Positions 9,740 through 18,695 of a DNA stretch of 64,000 nucleotides are shown one piece after another. The stretch covers positions 496,001 to 560,000 of the forward strand of contig CBDBIZ010000011.1 in assembly GCA_965206195.1 (NCBI GenBank), written 5' to 3'. The translations under genes were made by a program, and so were the position numbers. How positions within the stretch are numbered: the first letter of the stretch is position 1; each line of letters opens with the position of its first letter. Origin of the DNA: JAAOIF01 sp965206195. Its GTDB lineage: Bacteria; Pseudomonadota; Gammaproteobacteria; PS1; Pseudothioglobaceae. A model generated the notes under the pieces. The model saw only the letters and a program-made list of their open reading frames with translations. It did not search any database and was not told the DNA's origin.

Positions 9740-11988
9740 ATCGACCCTCCAGTTTGGGTGATATGGCTAGCATTGATAAACACACAATCTTTAGCCACTG
9801 TGGTGCTAATGTTGACTGGCACCCCTAAATATTCATCGCCACGTGCAAGTGCTAATTTATCAGCAGTTGACTGATTCATTGAGGCACTACGGCGTTGCCC
9901 AATTTTGGTGGCTTGCAAGGATTTTGCATGTCTAGACAGTACATCAAGTGCATAAGGAGGCTTTTGCCAAATAACGCTAATATCGTGTTGCGGAGTTAAA
10001 TCAATCTCCCTATTAAACTCAGACTGTTTAGAATTGTGATTGAGCGCCTCACTACTAACTTGCGTAGAGTCGGTATAATGAAAACCATTTAATGATAATA
10101 AATCTGCCAATACTTTTAAGACTTTCCAGGCAGGCTTTGCATTACCTGGGGCACTCACCGCTGCTGCAAAAGACTGTACTTTGCCCTCAACATTGACATG
10201 CGAGCCTGAGGTTTCATAAAAACTGGCAATTGGCAATACTACATCTGCGTATTGTGATACGCTTTCGTCTTTAAAACTATTTAACGCAATAACAAAAGTG
10301 TTATTATCACTCAAAGCGTCAATAGCGTGGGTTGCATCATGAAAATCATAATAAGGATAAATGTCCAATAAAATATAAGCCTTAAGGTTTGTCGCTAACA
10401 TTTCATTTACATCCAAACCGCCATTACTTGGTGCAAAGCCTGTTAAAACACCAGCCATTGAATTAGCAGTTGCGCTAACATTAAGTACAGTGCTATTAGT
10501 GTTCTGGATGATTTCACTTACCAACATGGTAATGTTTGCAGCACGCGAATTGTTAACAAGGTGCTCACCTAAAATAACCACCGAATTATCCGAATCCATT
10601 AATTTATGCGCTAATTGTGTTGCTACACTTGTAACTTCAATCGCACTTAAATAGTCTGGAATCTGAGCGTGTGTGCTTTGTAAAATTGACTTTAATACCG
10701 CACCTAACAAAGTTGCAATTTGGCTTGGCTTGATAAGATGCTGCGCATCTAATCGATAATTAAAATCAAACGTCATGGCATTAATTACATCAACACTAGC
10801 ACCAGCTAAAGTTGCCTTACGCAGGCGATGGTTAATCATAGGTTGCTCTAATCTCAGATTACTACCAATAACCAACGCATGGTCTACACCTTCCAAACCT
10901 GTGAGTTTAATGTTTGATTCGAGTGAAATCGCCTGCTTTATATCTTTCACATTTAAACGGTAATCAACATTCTCAGAGCCTGCTTCTCTTAGCAATTTTT
11001 GCAATAAATAAAACTCTTCAAGGGTTGCGGTATTGGCTGATAATGCCCCTAATTTATCTGCCTGACGTGCATTAAAAACGTTATTAGACAAGCCTTTAGC
11101 AGCAAAATCTAATGCCACCTGCCATGTTACTTGTTGCCATTTATCCTCAACCTTGATTTGTGGCACAAGCAATCTATTCTCATGCGATAAGCCTTCGTAA
11201 GAAAAGCGATCTCGGTCTGAAATCCAAGTTTCATTAATGCTGTCGTTGTCTTTCGCAACAATGCGCTTAACCTTACCTTTATAAGTTTGTACAATCAAGT
11301 TAGAACCGACTAAATCATGCCTGGCAATGTTGCTAACAGCGTTCATTTGCCAACTTCTAAGTTCATAACGAAATGGTTTTGAGGTCAAAGCACCTACTGG
11401 ACAAACATCAATCATATTGCCTGAAAGTTCAGATTGGATGCCTTCAGTTAAAAATGGCTCAATTTTCATGTCTTCGCCACGCCCTGTGCCGCCCATTTCC
11501 ATCACCCCAGCAATCTCAGCACCAAAACGCACACAGCGAGTACAATGAATACAACGGGTCATATCGGTTTGAATCAGCGGACCGATGTCGCCATCGGGAA
11601 TAATGCGCTTACCTTCGGTGAAACGCGATACATCTGAGCCATAATCCATAGCCACATCTTGCAATTCACACTCGCCACCTTGGTCACAAATTGGACAATC
11701 CAGCGGATGGTTAATCAGCAAAAATTCCATCACTGCTTTTTGACTGGCTTTAGCTTTGTCATTATGTGTATGCACTTTCATCCCCGCATTTACAGGCGTG
11801 GAACATGCTGTTTGCGCTTTAGGCGCACCCTCAATATCCACCAAACACATCCGGCAATTTGCCGCCACTGAGAGTTTTTTATGGTAACAAAATCGTGGCA
11901 CAGAAATACCTTCTCTGTCGGTAACAGTGATGAGCATTTCACCTGGATTGGCGTTTACTAACTTGCCGTTTATTTCAATTTCAATCAT
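9736..11988 (-). CDS. nuoG: NADH-quinone oxidoreductase subunit G
   Basis: NuoG is the large Fe-S subunit of the peripheral arm. Its N-terminus has the 2Fe-2S cysteines (CYHKKLSVAANCRMC, then ACSTPV), followed by the His-Cys 4Fe-4S motif in HPLDCPICDQGGECELQ and the TRCIHCTRCVRFG cluster site. A degenerate molybdopterin-oxidoreductase domain makes up the rest. Where enterobacterial NuoG has the cysteines of cluster N7, this protein reads SNIARHDLVGSN with none, so N7 is absent as in alphaproteobacterial and mitochondrial enzymes. It is 750 residues long, against about 908 in E. coli. The 218-base spacer upstream is unusual for this operon. Confidence 0.96.
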   Translation of the reverse strand: MIEIEINGKLVNANPGEMLITVTDREGISVPRFCYHKKLSVAANCRMCLVDIEGAPKAQTACSTPVNAGMKVHTHNDKAKASQKAVMEFLLINHPLDCPICDQGGECELQDVAMDYGSDVSRFTEGKRIIPDGDIGPLIQTDMTRCIHCTRCVRFGAEIAGVMEMGGTGRGEDMKIEPFLTEGIQSELSGNMIDVCPVGALTSKPFRYELRSWQMNAVSNIARHDLVGSNLIVQTYKGKVKRIVAKDNDSINETWISDRDRFSYEGLSHENRLLVPQIKVEDKWQQVTWQVALDFAAKGLSNNVFNARQADKLGALSANTATLEEFYLLQKLLREAGSENVDYRLNVKDIKQAISLESNIKLTGLEGVDHALVIGSNLRLEQPMINHRLRKATLAGASVDVINAMTFDFNYRLDAQHLIKPSQIATLLGAVLKSILQSTHAQIPDYLSAIEVTSVATQLAHKLMDSDNSVVILGEHLVNNSRAANITMLVSEIIQNTNSTVLNVSATANSMAGVLTGFAPSNGGLDVNEMLATNLKAYILLDIYPYYDFHDATHAIDALSDNNTFVIALNSFKDESVSQYADVVLPIASFYETSGSHVNVEGKVQSFAAAVSAPGNAKPAWKVLKVLADLLSLNGFHYTDSTQVSSEALNHNSKQSEFNREIDLTPQHDISVIWQKPPYALDVLSRHAKSLQATKIGQRRSASMNQSTADKLALARGDEYLGVPVNISTTVAKDCVFINASHITQTGGSI

Positions 11989-12001
11989 ATATTCTTTGAT
12001 T

Positions 12002-12183
12002 TCACTCTTTTAACACTTCGTATTGCTTACTAATATTATCCTTAAAATAACTGGGAATTTTATTCCAATCCAACACATCCACTAAAAACGAGATATTTGA
12101 ATCCCTTGACGCTCTTTAAAATTACTCAACTTAGTCATATCAAGCGGTTTGTCATCTGAATTTTGACAAGTATTTTTAAAGTA
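12002..12183 (-). pseudogene. Possible decayed gene fragment in the nuoF-nuoG spacer
   Basis: The 218 bases between nuoF and nuoG hold two out-of-frame open stretches on the minus strand. One (about 12183-12091) encodes SDDKPLDMTKLSNFKERQGI. The other (about 12115-12002) encodes VLDWNKIPSYFKDNISKQYE and stops 13 bases before the nuoG ATG. They overlap in different frames, as expected of one short gene broken by a frameshift. The protein-like composition suggests former coding sequence, but the family is not recognised. It may also be chance. Confidence 0.25.
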
Positions 12184-12206
12184 TTATTGCATTTGAGCAC
12201 TGATTC

Positions 12207-13475
12207 TCATCCTTCTACCATGCTCTTTCCATACTCAATATAGTACTCAAACTCTTCGCGGAAATTTCGTAAAAAACTCTCAACCGGCACCGCTGCAGCA
12301 TCACCAAGTGCACAAATAGTATTGCCCATAATTTTGCCTTGCACCCCCATCAACAAATCAATATCATCAGCTTTGCCATTGCCATCCATAATGCGCCTTA
12401 GCACTCGATAAAGCCAGCCTGTACCTTCACGACAAGGGGTGCATTGACCACAAGATTCGTCATAATAAAAATGGGCTAACCTTGTTAAGGCTTTAACCAT
12501 ACAAGTAGAATCGTCCATGATAATCACCGAGCCTGCGCCTAACATTGAGCCTGCTTTTTCAATACCATCATAATCCATGGTCATGGACATTGCCGCCTCA
12601 GCGGTGAGCACTGGGGTGGAAGAGCCACCTGGAATCACGGCTTTGAGTTTTCTGCCTTCGCGCAACCCACCTGCCAATTCAAGTAAATCTTTAAATGGCA
12701 GTCCCATTGACACTTCAAAGTTAGCAGGGTTATTGACGTGCCCGGTGACTGAAAATAGTTTACAACCACCTGAGTTTGCCACACCTAAATCTGCAAACCA
12801 TTGTCCGCCATTCAGCAAAATATCGGGCACCGAAGCAAAACTTTCTGTATTGTTAATGGTGGTTGGTTTGCCAAATAAACCAACATTAGCAGGAAACGGC
12901 GGTTTAAAACGTGGCTGACCTTTTTTACCTTCAAGTGATTCTAATAGTGCTGTTTCTTCGCCACAAATATAAGCACCCGCACCAAGGTGGGTGTGCAAAT
13001 CAAAACTGAGCGCACTACCATCAATGTTCTTACCCAGTAATCCTGCATCGTACGCTTCTTTGAGTGCCCCTTCAAAACGGTAAAACGGCTCCATAAATTC
13101 ACCACGAATGTAGTTATAACCAACACTTGCACTCATTACGAAACCACCAATTGCCATGCCTTCAATCACCGCGTGTGGATTGTAGCGCAAAATATCACGG
13201 TCTTTACAAGTACCTGGTTCGCCTTCATCTGAATTGCACACCACGTATTTTTGACCAGCACTCTGGCGAGGCATGAAACTCCACTTTAGGCCAGTCGGAA
13301 ATCCCGCACCACCTCGACCACGTAAGCCTGAGACTTTAAGTTCATCAATAATTTGCTCAGGGGTAAGTTCACCTTTGAGGATTTTACGCCAAACTGAATA
13401 GCCACCACTTGCCTCATATGTTGCTAACGAGTGGCAATTATCTTTATCTAAATTTTTAAAGCAAACTTGATTCAT
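12207..13475 (-). CDS. nuoF: NADH-quinone oxidoreductase subunit F (NADH, FMN)
   Basis: NuoF oxidises NADH through FMN and cluster N3. The 422-residue protein has the glycine-rich nucleotide loop GLRGRGGAGFPTGLKW near residue 50, the dinucleotide segment CNSDEGEPGTCKDR, and the 4Fe-4S motif ESCGQCTPCREGTGW near residue 340, with a final Cys in GNTICALGDA. The start overlaps the nuoE stop by 4 bases. Confidence 0.97.
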   Translation of the reverse strand: MNQVCFKNLDKDNCHSLATYEASGGYSVWRKILKGELTPEQIIDELKVSGLRGRGGAGFPTGLKWSFMPRQSAGQKYVVCNSDEGEPGTCKDRDILRYNPHAVIEGMAIGGFVMSASVGYNYIRGEFMEPFYRFEGALKEAYDAGLLGKNIDGSALSFDLHTHLGAGAYICGEETALLESLEGKKGQPRFKPPFPANVGLFGKPTTINNTESFASVPDILLNGGQWFADLGVANSGGCKLFSVTGHVNNPANFEVSMGLPFKDLLELAGGLREGRKLKAVIPGGSSTPVLTAEAAMSMTMDYDGIEKAGSMLGAGSVIIMDDSTCMVKALTRLAHFYYDESCGQCTPCREGTGWLYRVLRRIMDGNGKADDIDLLMGVQGKIMGNTICALGDAAAVPVESFLRNFREEFEYYIEYGKSMVEG

Positions 13476-13945
13476 CTTAAATCATACAAAATTTCATCAA
13501 TTTTTTGCTCGGTTAAATTTTCATAATACCTGTCATCAATCTGCAACATTGGTGCGCCAACGCAAGCACCAAGACACTCGACTTTCTTAATGCTAAAGCG
13601 TCCATCTTGAGTTATTTCACCGATTTTCACATTGTGTTTGGTTGACAAATAATCAATCAAATCATCAGCACCATTAAGCATGCAAGAAATATTATGACAA
13701 AAACGAATCACGTGTTTGCCGACTGGCTTAAGGTTGTAATTTTCGTAAAAAGTTGCCACCTCGGCTGCCGCAATCCTTGGCATATTCAAATAATCAGCAA
13801 CTGCCTGAATCGCCTCAGAGGACAAAACATTTTCACTCTCCATTTGAACAATCTTCAACGCCTCCATCACAGCAGAACTTTGTCTGCCCTCCGGGTACTT
13901 TGCTACCCAAGTATTTATTTGTTTTTTTGCGTTATCTGAAATCAT
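13472..13945 (-). CDS. nuoE: NADH-quinone oxidoreductase subunit E (2Fe-2S)
   Basis: NuoE is the thioredoxin-fold 2Fe-2S subunit (cluster N1a) of the NADH module, at 157 residues. The four ligands appear as CHNISC followed by VECLGACVGAP. The N-terminal helical region includes MPRIAAAEVATFYENYNL, a family signature. It sits 5 bases after nuoD and is translationally coupled to nuoF. Confidence 0.96.
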   Translation of the reverse strand: MISDNAKKQINTWVAKYPEGRQSSAVMEALKIVQMESENVLSSEAIQAVADYLNMPRIAAAEVATFYENYNLKPVGKHVIRFCHNISCMLNGADDLIDYLSTKHNVKIGEITQDGRFSIKKVECLGACVGAPMLQIDDRYYENLTEQKIDEILYDLR

Positions 13946-13950
13946 AATTT

Positions 13951-15204
13951 CTATCTATCTATCTCGCCAAAAACAATATCCTGCGTGCCAATAATAGTAA
14001 CCACATCAGACAACATATGTCCTTTTGTCATCTCATCCATTGCCGCTAAATGGGCAAAACCTGGTGCTCTAATCTTTACACGGTATGGCTTGTTAGCACC
14101 ATCTGAAACCAAGTAGATACCAAATTCACCTTTCGGATGCTCTACAGCACGGTAGACCTCGCCCACTGGCAAACAGTAGCCTTCGGTAAAGAGTTTAAAA
14201 TGATGAATCATTGACTCCATGTCGTCTTTCATGGCTAGACGATTAGGCGGTGCGACTTTGTGGTCATCGCTCATTACTGAGCCAGGGTTATTTTGCAACC
14301 ATTCAACACATTGTGCAATAATTTTATTAGATTGGCGCATTTCTTCCATGCGTACCAAATAACGATCGTAACTATCGCCCGTAACCCCAACTGGAATGTC
14401 AAACTCTAATTGGTCATAAACCGCATACGGCTGATTTTTTCTCAAGTCCCAAGCAACGCCTGAACCACGCAACATTGGACCGGTGAAGCTCAGTTGTTTG
14501 GCTCTATCTTTAGACACAATCCCAATGTCCACTAAACGTTGCTTCCAAATACGATTATCGGTTAATAAATCGTCATATTGCTGGATACTTTTTGGAAATT
14601 CACGGGCAAAATCTGCAATAAAATCTAATAACGAGCCTTGACGATTTTCATTCATCACTTTGAGTTCTTTGTCAGTACGAAAATCTGACTCTAAATACTG
14701 CGGCATTTGTTCTGGTAAATCGCGATAAACCCCGCCTGGTCGGTAGTAAGTTGCGTGCATGCGTGAGCCTGACACCGCCTCATAACAGTCAATGAGTTTT
14801 TCACGTTCACGAAAAGCGTAGAGAAAAATACTCATTGCGCCAACATCAAGCCCGTGTGTGCCTAACCACATAAGGTGATTCAACAATCGGGTAATTTCAT
14901 CAAACATCACACGAATGTATTGAGCACGTTCAGGGATTTCCAACTCAAGCATGGTCTCAATCGCCATCACGTAAGCATGTTCATTACACATCATTGAGAC
15001 ATAATCCAGCCTGTCCATGTAGCCAATTGATTGGTTATAAGGCTTGGATTCTGCTAATTTTTCAGTACCGCGATGTAGCAGTCCAATATGTGGGTCTGCG
15101 TGCTCAACAACTTCGCCGTCAATCTCTAAAATCAGACGCAAAACACCATGCGCTGCTGGATGTTGCGGACCAAAATTAAGCGTATAGTTACGAATTTCAG
15201 CCAT
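13951..15204 (-). CDS. nuoD: NADH-quinone oxidoreductase subunit D
   Basis: NuoD is the 49-kDa-type subunit, related to the large subunit of NiFe hydrogenases, that forms the quinone site with NuoB. The 417-residue protein starts with LNFGPQHPAAHGVLRL, carrying the His that contacts quinone, and continues with DPHIGLLHRGTEKL and the C-terminal DIVFGEIDR. NuoC and NuoD are separate genes here, unlike the fused form of E. coli. Confidence 0.97.
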   Translation of the reverse strand: MAEIRNYTLNFGPQHPAAHGVLRLILEIDGEVVEHADPHIGLLHRGTEKLAESKPYNQSIGYMDRLDYVSMMCNEHAYVMAIETMLELEIPERAQYIRVMFDEITRLLNHLMWLGTHGLDVGAMSIFLYAFREREKLIDCYEAVSGSRMHATYYRPGGVYRDLPEQMPQYLESDFRTDKELKVMNENRQGSLLDFIADFAREFPKSIQQYDDLLTDNRIWKQRLVDIGIVSKDRAKQLSFTGPMLRGSGVAWDLRKNQPYAVYDQLEFDIPVGVTGDSYDRYLVRMEEMRQSNKIIAQCVEWLQNNPGSVMSDDHKVAPPNRLAMKDDMESMIHHFKLFTEGYCLPVGEVYRAVEHPKGEFGIYLVSDGANKPYRVKIRAPGFAHLAAMDEMTKGHMLSDVVTIIGTQDIVFGEIDR

Positions 15205-15206
15205 AA

Positions 15207-15821
15207 TTATTTCCTAATAACTCTTGGCACATTGACATTCGGCTCAATATTCACGCCCTCATACACCACACGACCTAATGCTTCATCGTAGCGCATTTCG
15301 ACTTCACCAATCAGCGGAAAGTCTTTACGTAGTGGGTGGCCTTTAAAACCATAATCAGTCAAAATACGACGTAAATCAGTATGGTTTTCAAACAAAATTC
15401 CTAGTAAATCAAAGGCTTCACGCTCGTACCAATCGGCTGATGCCCAAATTTTAGTAACCGATTTAATAATAGGTTCTGCTTCCTCTACATAGGCTTTAAT
15501 ACGAAGTCGATAATTCTTGCTGACTGATAATAAATGGTAAACCACGCAAAAACGTTGCTCGTGTCTATCAGTGCCACCTTGTGCATCACGCGCTCTACTA
15601 AAACCAGAAGAGCTGGCGTTAGCGTCCCAATCTGATTGTCCATAAGTCAGGTAATCAACACCACATAAATCAATCAAAGTATCAAAAAAGAAAGCATCTC
15701 TTAGCCTTAAACAAGTTTTAATAATATCGTTAGCATCAACGCTTAGGGTTAATTCACCAAATGCGTCAGCTAAAACGTTTTCACCAAACTCTTCGATTAA
15801 TTGTTGTTTTAAATTTTGCAT
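15207..15821 (-). CDS. nuoC: NADH-quinone oxidoreductase subunit C
   Basis: NuoC (204 residues) is the 30-kDa-type subunit of the peripheral arm. The ATG at 15821 is chosen because it gives the usual N-terminus and leaves 13 bases after nuoB. A longer open frame to 15959 would run through the nuoB gene. Family signatures are ADWYEREAFDLLGILFENH and LRRILTDYGFKGHPLRKDFP. An Asn/Ser/Gly-rich insert near residues 60-80 is a low-complexity surface loop. Confidence 0.95.
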   Translation of the reverse strand: MQNLKQQLIEEFGENVLADAFGELTLSVDANDIIKTCLRLRDAFFFDTLIDLCGVDYLTYGQSDWDANASSSGFSRARDAQGGTDRHEQRFCVVYHLLSVSKNYRLRIKAYVEEAEPIIKSVTKIWASADWYEREAFDLLGILFENHTDLRRILTDYGFKGHPLRKDFPLIGEVEMRYDEALGRVVYEGVNIEPNVNVPRVIRK

Positions 15822-15834
15822 AATCAAGCGATTT

Positions 15835-16314
15835 TTAGGTTCTTGCGATGGTGTTGGTATGCCTAATTTTATCCTGCAATTGCAAAATACCGTACAACAA
15901 TGCCTCTGCGGTTGGCGGACAGCCTGGCACATACACATCGACTGGCACAATACGGTCACAACCGCGCACTACTGCATAAGAATAATGATAATAACCACCA
16001 CCATTGGCACACGAACCCATTGAGATTACCCACCTTGGCTCTGGCATTTGATCGTAAACCTTTCTGAGTGCTGGTGCCATTTTATTAGTCAGCGTTCCTG
16101 CTACAATCATCAAATCTGATTGACGTGGCGTGGGTCTAAAAACAATACCAAAACGATCCAAGTCATAGCGTGAAGAGCCTGCCTCCATCATCTCTACCGC
16201 GCAACAAGCCAAGCCAAATGTCATCGGCCAAAGTGAGCCAGTTCTCGCCCAATTAATTACTCTATCTAGCGAAGTAGTAACAAAACCTTCTTTCATTAAA
16301 CCTTCAATTGCCAT
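15835..16314 (-). CDS. nuoB: NADH-quinone oxidoreductase subunit B (cluster N2)
   Basis: NuoB holds cluster N2, the last Fe-S centre before quinone. The tandem cysteines sit in GLACCAVEMM, with further ligands in MGSCANGGGYY and VDVYVPGCPPTAEAL. The 159-residue length is normal. The gene is separated from nuoA by 131 bases, far more than elsewhere in the operon. Confidence 0.97.
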   Translation of the reverse strand: MAIEGLMKEGFVTTSLDRVINWARTGSLWPMTFGLACCAVEMMEAGSSRYDLDRFGIVFRPTPRQSDLMIVAGTLTNKMAPALRKVYDQMPEPRWVISMGSCANGGGYYHYSYAVVRGCDRIVPVDVYVPGCPPTAEALLYGILQLQDKIRHTNTIART

Positions 16315-16445
16315 ACAAACCGATTCCTAAGTAAGCAAGTATTTTTCTCTTAGCGCGAGCGTAGAAAAATGTAGAGGCGCATCGGTTCGACTACGTAACT
16401 GAACATTTCTCAAGTGCGGAGTAGTTAAAAGGGAAAAAACGGGGC
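16315..16445 (-). repeat. Palindrome-bearing spacer between nuoA and nuoB
   Basis: This 131-base spacer is not coding in any sustained frame. It contains a perfect 8-base inverted repeat, ATTTTTCT at 16341-16348 and AGAAAAAT at 16363-16370, around a G/C-rich loop. A longer imperfect inverted match lies between TTTTTCTCTTA at 16342 and the TAAAAGGGAAAAA tract near 16425. Its mixed G/C-rich and A/T-rich blocks look like a small inserted element or an in-operon RNA structure rather than normal operon DNA. Confidence 0.35.
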
Positions 16446-16802
16446 TTATTCCCATTCTAGCGCCCCTTTCTTCCACTCAAAGATGAAACCTACCACCAAT
16501 AAAAATAGAAAAATACTCATCGCTATAAAACCAAACCAGCCTAAGTCGGATTGAACCACCGCCCAAGGAAACACAAAGGCAACTTCCAAATCAAACAAAA
16601 TAAATAAAATAGCCACCAAATAATAGCGCACATTAAAATACATACGCGAATCATCAAAGGCAGGAAAACCACATTCGAACTGGGAATTTTTCTCCTCGTC
16701 TGGCTTGTTAGGTCCTAGTAGGTAGCCAATTAGCATCGGGCCAACACCAAATGCAATGCCTAACAAGATAAACACCATAATGGGTAGATAGTTTTCTAAC
16801 AC
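16446..16802 (-). CDS. nuoA: NADH-quinone oxidoreductase subunit A
   Basis: NuoA is a three-helix membrane subunit (118 residues) at the arm junction. The signature segments are LLGPNKPDEEKNSQFECGFP, with the conserved Cys of the switch loop, MYFNVRYYLVAILFILFDLE and FPWAVV. The start is a GTG at 16802. No good ribosome-binding site is visible, and a -10-like TATAAT lies 39 bases upstream. It is the first gene of the nuo operon. Confidence 0.95.
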   Translation of the reverse strand: MLENYLPIMVFILLGIAFGVGPMLIGYLLGPNKPDEEKNSQFECGFPAFDDSRMYFNVRYYLVAILFILFDLEVAFVFPWAVVQSDLGWFGFIAMSIFLFLLVVGFIFEWKKGALEWE

Positions 16803-16841
16803 AGTTTGTCTATGCTCAATGCAAACATCAAATAATCAGGT

Positions 16842-16847
16842 ATTATA
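16842..16847 (-). promoter_or_regulatory. Probable -10 box of the nuo operon
   Basis: A perfect TATAAT on the minus strand lies 39 bases before the nuoA GTG. Nothing upstream at 16-18 bases resembles TTGACA, so the -35 is weak or activator-dependent. The insertion-element ends at 16869 begin 22 bases upstream of it, so an insertion here may have replaced part of the original promoter. Confidence 0.4.
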
Positions 16848-16868
16848 TCAAATTTTAAATACAAGCTT

Positions 16869-16900
16869 TGAGACCTTTGCATAATTATGCAAGGGCTTCT
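16869..16900. mobile_element. Fused ends of an insertion element (collapsed copy)
   Basis: The 12 bases GAGACCTTTGCA at 16870-16881 are identical to the left end of the element at 24255-24266. Six bases later comes TGCAAGGGCTTCT, whose reverse complement matches that element's right end with two differences. Together they form a near-perfect palindrome around ATAATTAT. The simplest reading is that both terminal repeats remain and the interior has been lost. A hairpin terminator is the alternative, but there is no T-run after it on either strand. Confidence 0.45.
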
Positions 16901-17270
16901 TGTATAAATACAGGGCTAGCAACTGTCTGTATTGTTAATTGAATAACAAAGATAAAGTTTTAAGATTTATTTGTATTTGGACGATAATTGTTAAGTATCC
17001 ACGAACTTTTAAATGAATTGACAGGGGTGATAAAATGGACGCGATTTAACAGAAGTAAGTTTTTTTAATGTAAGAGGTAGAAGGTATGATTGAGAATTGC
17101 AACACTCAGGCTGTTGCCGTCAAAAATACTTACTTTTGATGAGTTAGGGCATTATAAGAATACCACAGGTAGCTATAGAAGTTCGGATAGGATATTAACA
17201 TCTACCAGCCAAGACCTAGAAACAAGACCTAGAAACAGCAATATTATTTTGTATTGTTAGATGTTTAATA
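16901..17270. pseudogene. Gene-free stretch with decayed coding remnants
   Basis: No intact gene lies between nuoA and tldD. One plus-strand frame open from 17090 to 17260 contains LRLLPSKILTFDELG, which resembles the PSKxLTxxELG segment of the PilT retraction ATPases. The rest of the frame does not continue that family. Another frame at 17084 reads NTQAVAVKNT, faintly like IS5-type transposases. A 13-base tandem duplication (AAGACCTAGAAAC at 17211 and again at 17224) shows replication slippage. I treat it as degraded DNA around an old insertion; identity is uncertain. Confidence 0.3.
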
Positions 17271-18692
17271 CTATGAAACCTGTGTACCGCCAACCGTTAA
17301 TTGGTTGATTTTCAAGCTCGGCTGTCCAACGCCCACTGGTACGCTTTGTCCATCTTTGCCACAAACACCAACACCGCTATCAAGTTTTAAATCATCACCA
17401 ACCATGGATATTTTTTTCAACACTTCATCACCACTGCCAACTAAGGTAGCACCTTTTACAGGCGTAGTGATTTTGCCATTTTTAATCAAATAAGCCTCAT
17501 TCGCTGAGAATACAAATTTACCTGAAGTAATGTCCACTTGACCACCATCAAAGTTTACCGCATAGAGTCCATTTTCTACTGAGGCAATCATATCATCTAA
17601 ATTGTCTCGTCCATTGAGCATATAAGTATTGGTCATCCTCGGCATGGGGATATGAGCATACGACTCACGCCGAGCATTACCAGTGGAATGTTGACTCATC
17701 AACCGTGCATTAAGTTTATCGAATAGATAGCCTTTGAGGATGCCATTTTCAATCAATGTGGTATTTTGTGTGGGCGTGCCTTCATCATCAATGGTTAAAC
17801 TGCCACGTCGATTAGCCAGTGTGCCATTATCAACAATAGTGCATTTACTGCTGGCTACTTTTTGCCCTATTTTGCCAGTAAAAACAGATGTTTTTTTACG
17901 ATTAAAATCTCCTTCTAAGCCGTGTCCAATCGCCTCATGCAATAACACACCTGGCCATCCAGAGCCGAGTATAACTGGCAATTTTCCTGCAGGCGCTGGC
18001 TTTGCCTCAAGCGCAACCAATGCTTGACGAATTGCATCCAAGGTATAGACTTCAGCCAAATTATGGTCAATAAAATAGCGATAATCGTAGCGTCCGCCAC
18101 CGCCACTAGAAGCTTGTTCTGTCCTTGCATTGTGTTCAACAATCACACTAACACTGATGCGCACCATTGGACGATAATCTTTTTGATAGACGCCATCACT
18201 AGAGACGATTAACACCTCAGTATAAGCACCTGATAACGAAGCACTAACTTGCTTGACTTTAGGCTCTTTTCTGGCAATAGCATCAATGCGCTTTAACAAA
18301 TCAACTTTTTCTACTGAGGTTAGGCTACTCAGTGGACTCAACCCCGCATATTTCGCTACCTGTGGCACGCTAGGATAAATTTTAATCGTTTTTGAAGTCT
18401 GCTCTTTAGCAATACCGCTAGCAAAATTAACCGCTTGTTGGATAGCGTCAATGTTTAAATCATCCGAATAGGCAAATCCAGTTTGTTCAACAGTTACTGT
18501 GCGCGCACCAACGCCATGACTAATATGATAGGTACCTGATTTAACAATGCTTTCTTCTAAGAACCAAGACTCAGTCACTGCATGCTGAAAATACAGGTCT
18601 GCATAATTGCTGTCTTTAACAAATAACCCACAAAGCAGGTTGTTAATTTTTTGTGAATTTAGCTGGTGGTCGTCTAATAGTTGCTCAATCAT
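17271..18692 (-). CDS. tldD: Metalloprotease TldD
   Basis: TldD pairs with TldE (PmbA) to form a zinc protease that degrades unfolded or modified peptides; no tldE is in this window. The 473-residue protein carries the TldD metal motif HEAIGHGLEGD near residue 260. The surrounding core includes GSGWPGVLLHEAIG and, near the C-terminus, GSGDEVLKKISMVGDDL. It starts 3 bases after yhdP, the arrangement found in many gammaproteobacteria. Confidence 0.95.
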   Translation of the reverse strand: MIEQLLDDHQLNSQKINNLLCGLFVKDSNYADLYFQHAVTESWFLEESIVKSGTYHISHGVGARTVTVEQTGFAYSDDLNIDAIQQAVNFASGIAKEQTSKTIKIYPSVPQVAKYAGLSPLSSLTSVEKVDLLKRIDAIARKEPKVKQVSASLSGAYTEVLIVSSDGVYQKDYRPMVRISVSVIVEHNARTEQASSGGGGRYDYRYFIDHNLAEVYTLDAIRQALVALEAKPAPAGKLPVILGSGWPGVLLHEAIGHGLEGDFNRKKTSVFTGKIGQKVASSKCTIVDNGTLANRRGSLTIDDEGTPTQNTTLIENGILKGYLFDKLNARLMSQHSTGNARRESYAHIPMPRMTNTYMLNGRDNLDDMIASVENGLYAVNFDGGQVDITSGKFVFSANEAYLIKNGKITTPVKGATLVGSGDEVLKKISMVGDDLKLDSGVGVCGKDGQSVPVGVGQPSLKINQLTVGGTQVS

Positions 18693-18695
18693 ACT

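Noticed and set aside
15822..15959. Longer nuoC frame running into nuoB
   Set aside because: The extra 46 residues overlap the nuoB coding region and do not resemble NuoC; the ATG at 15821 fits.
16376..16400. GGTTCGACTAC as the T-arm of a tRNA gene
   Set aside because: No acceptor stem, anticodon arm or CCA side can be paired around it.
16869..16900. Palindrome as a simple transcription terminator
   Set aside because: No T-run follows on either strand and both halves match the ends of the element at 24254.
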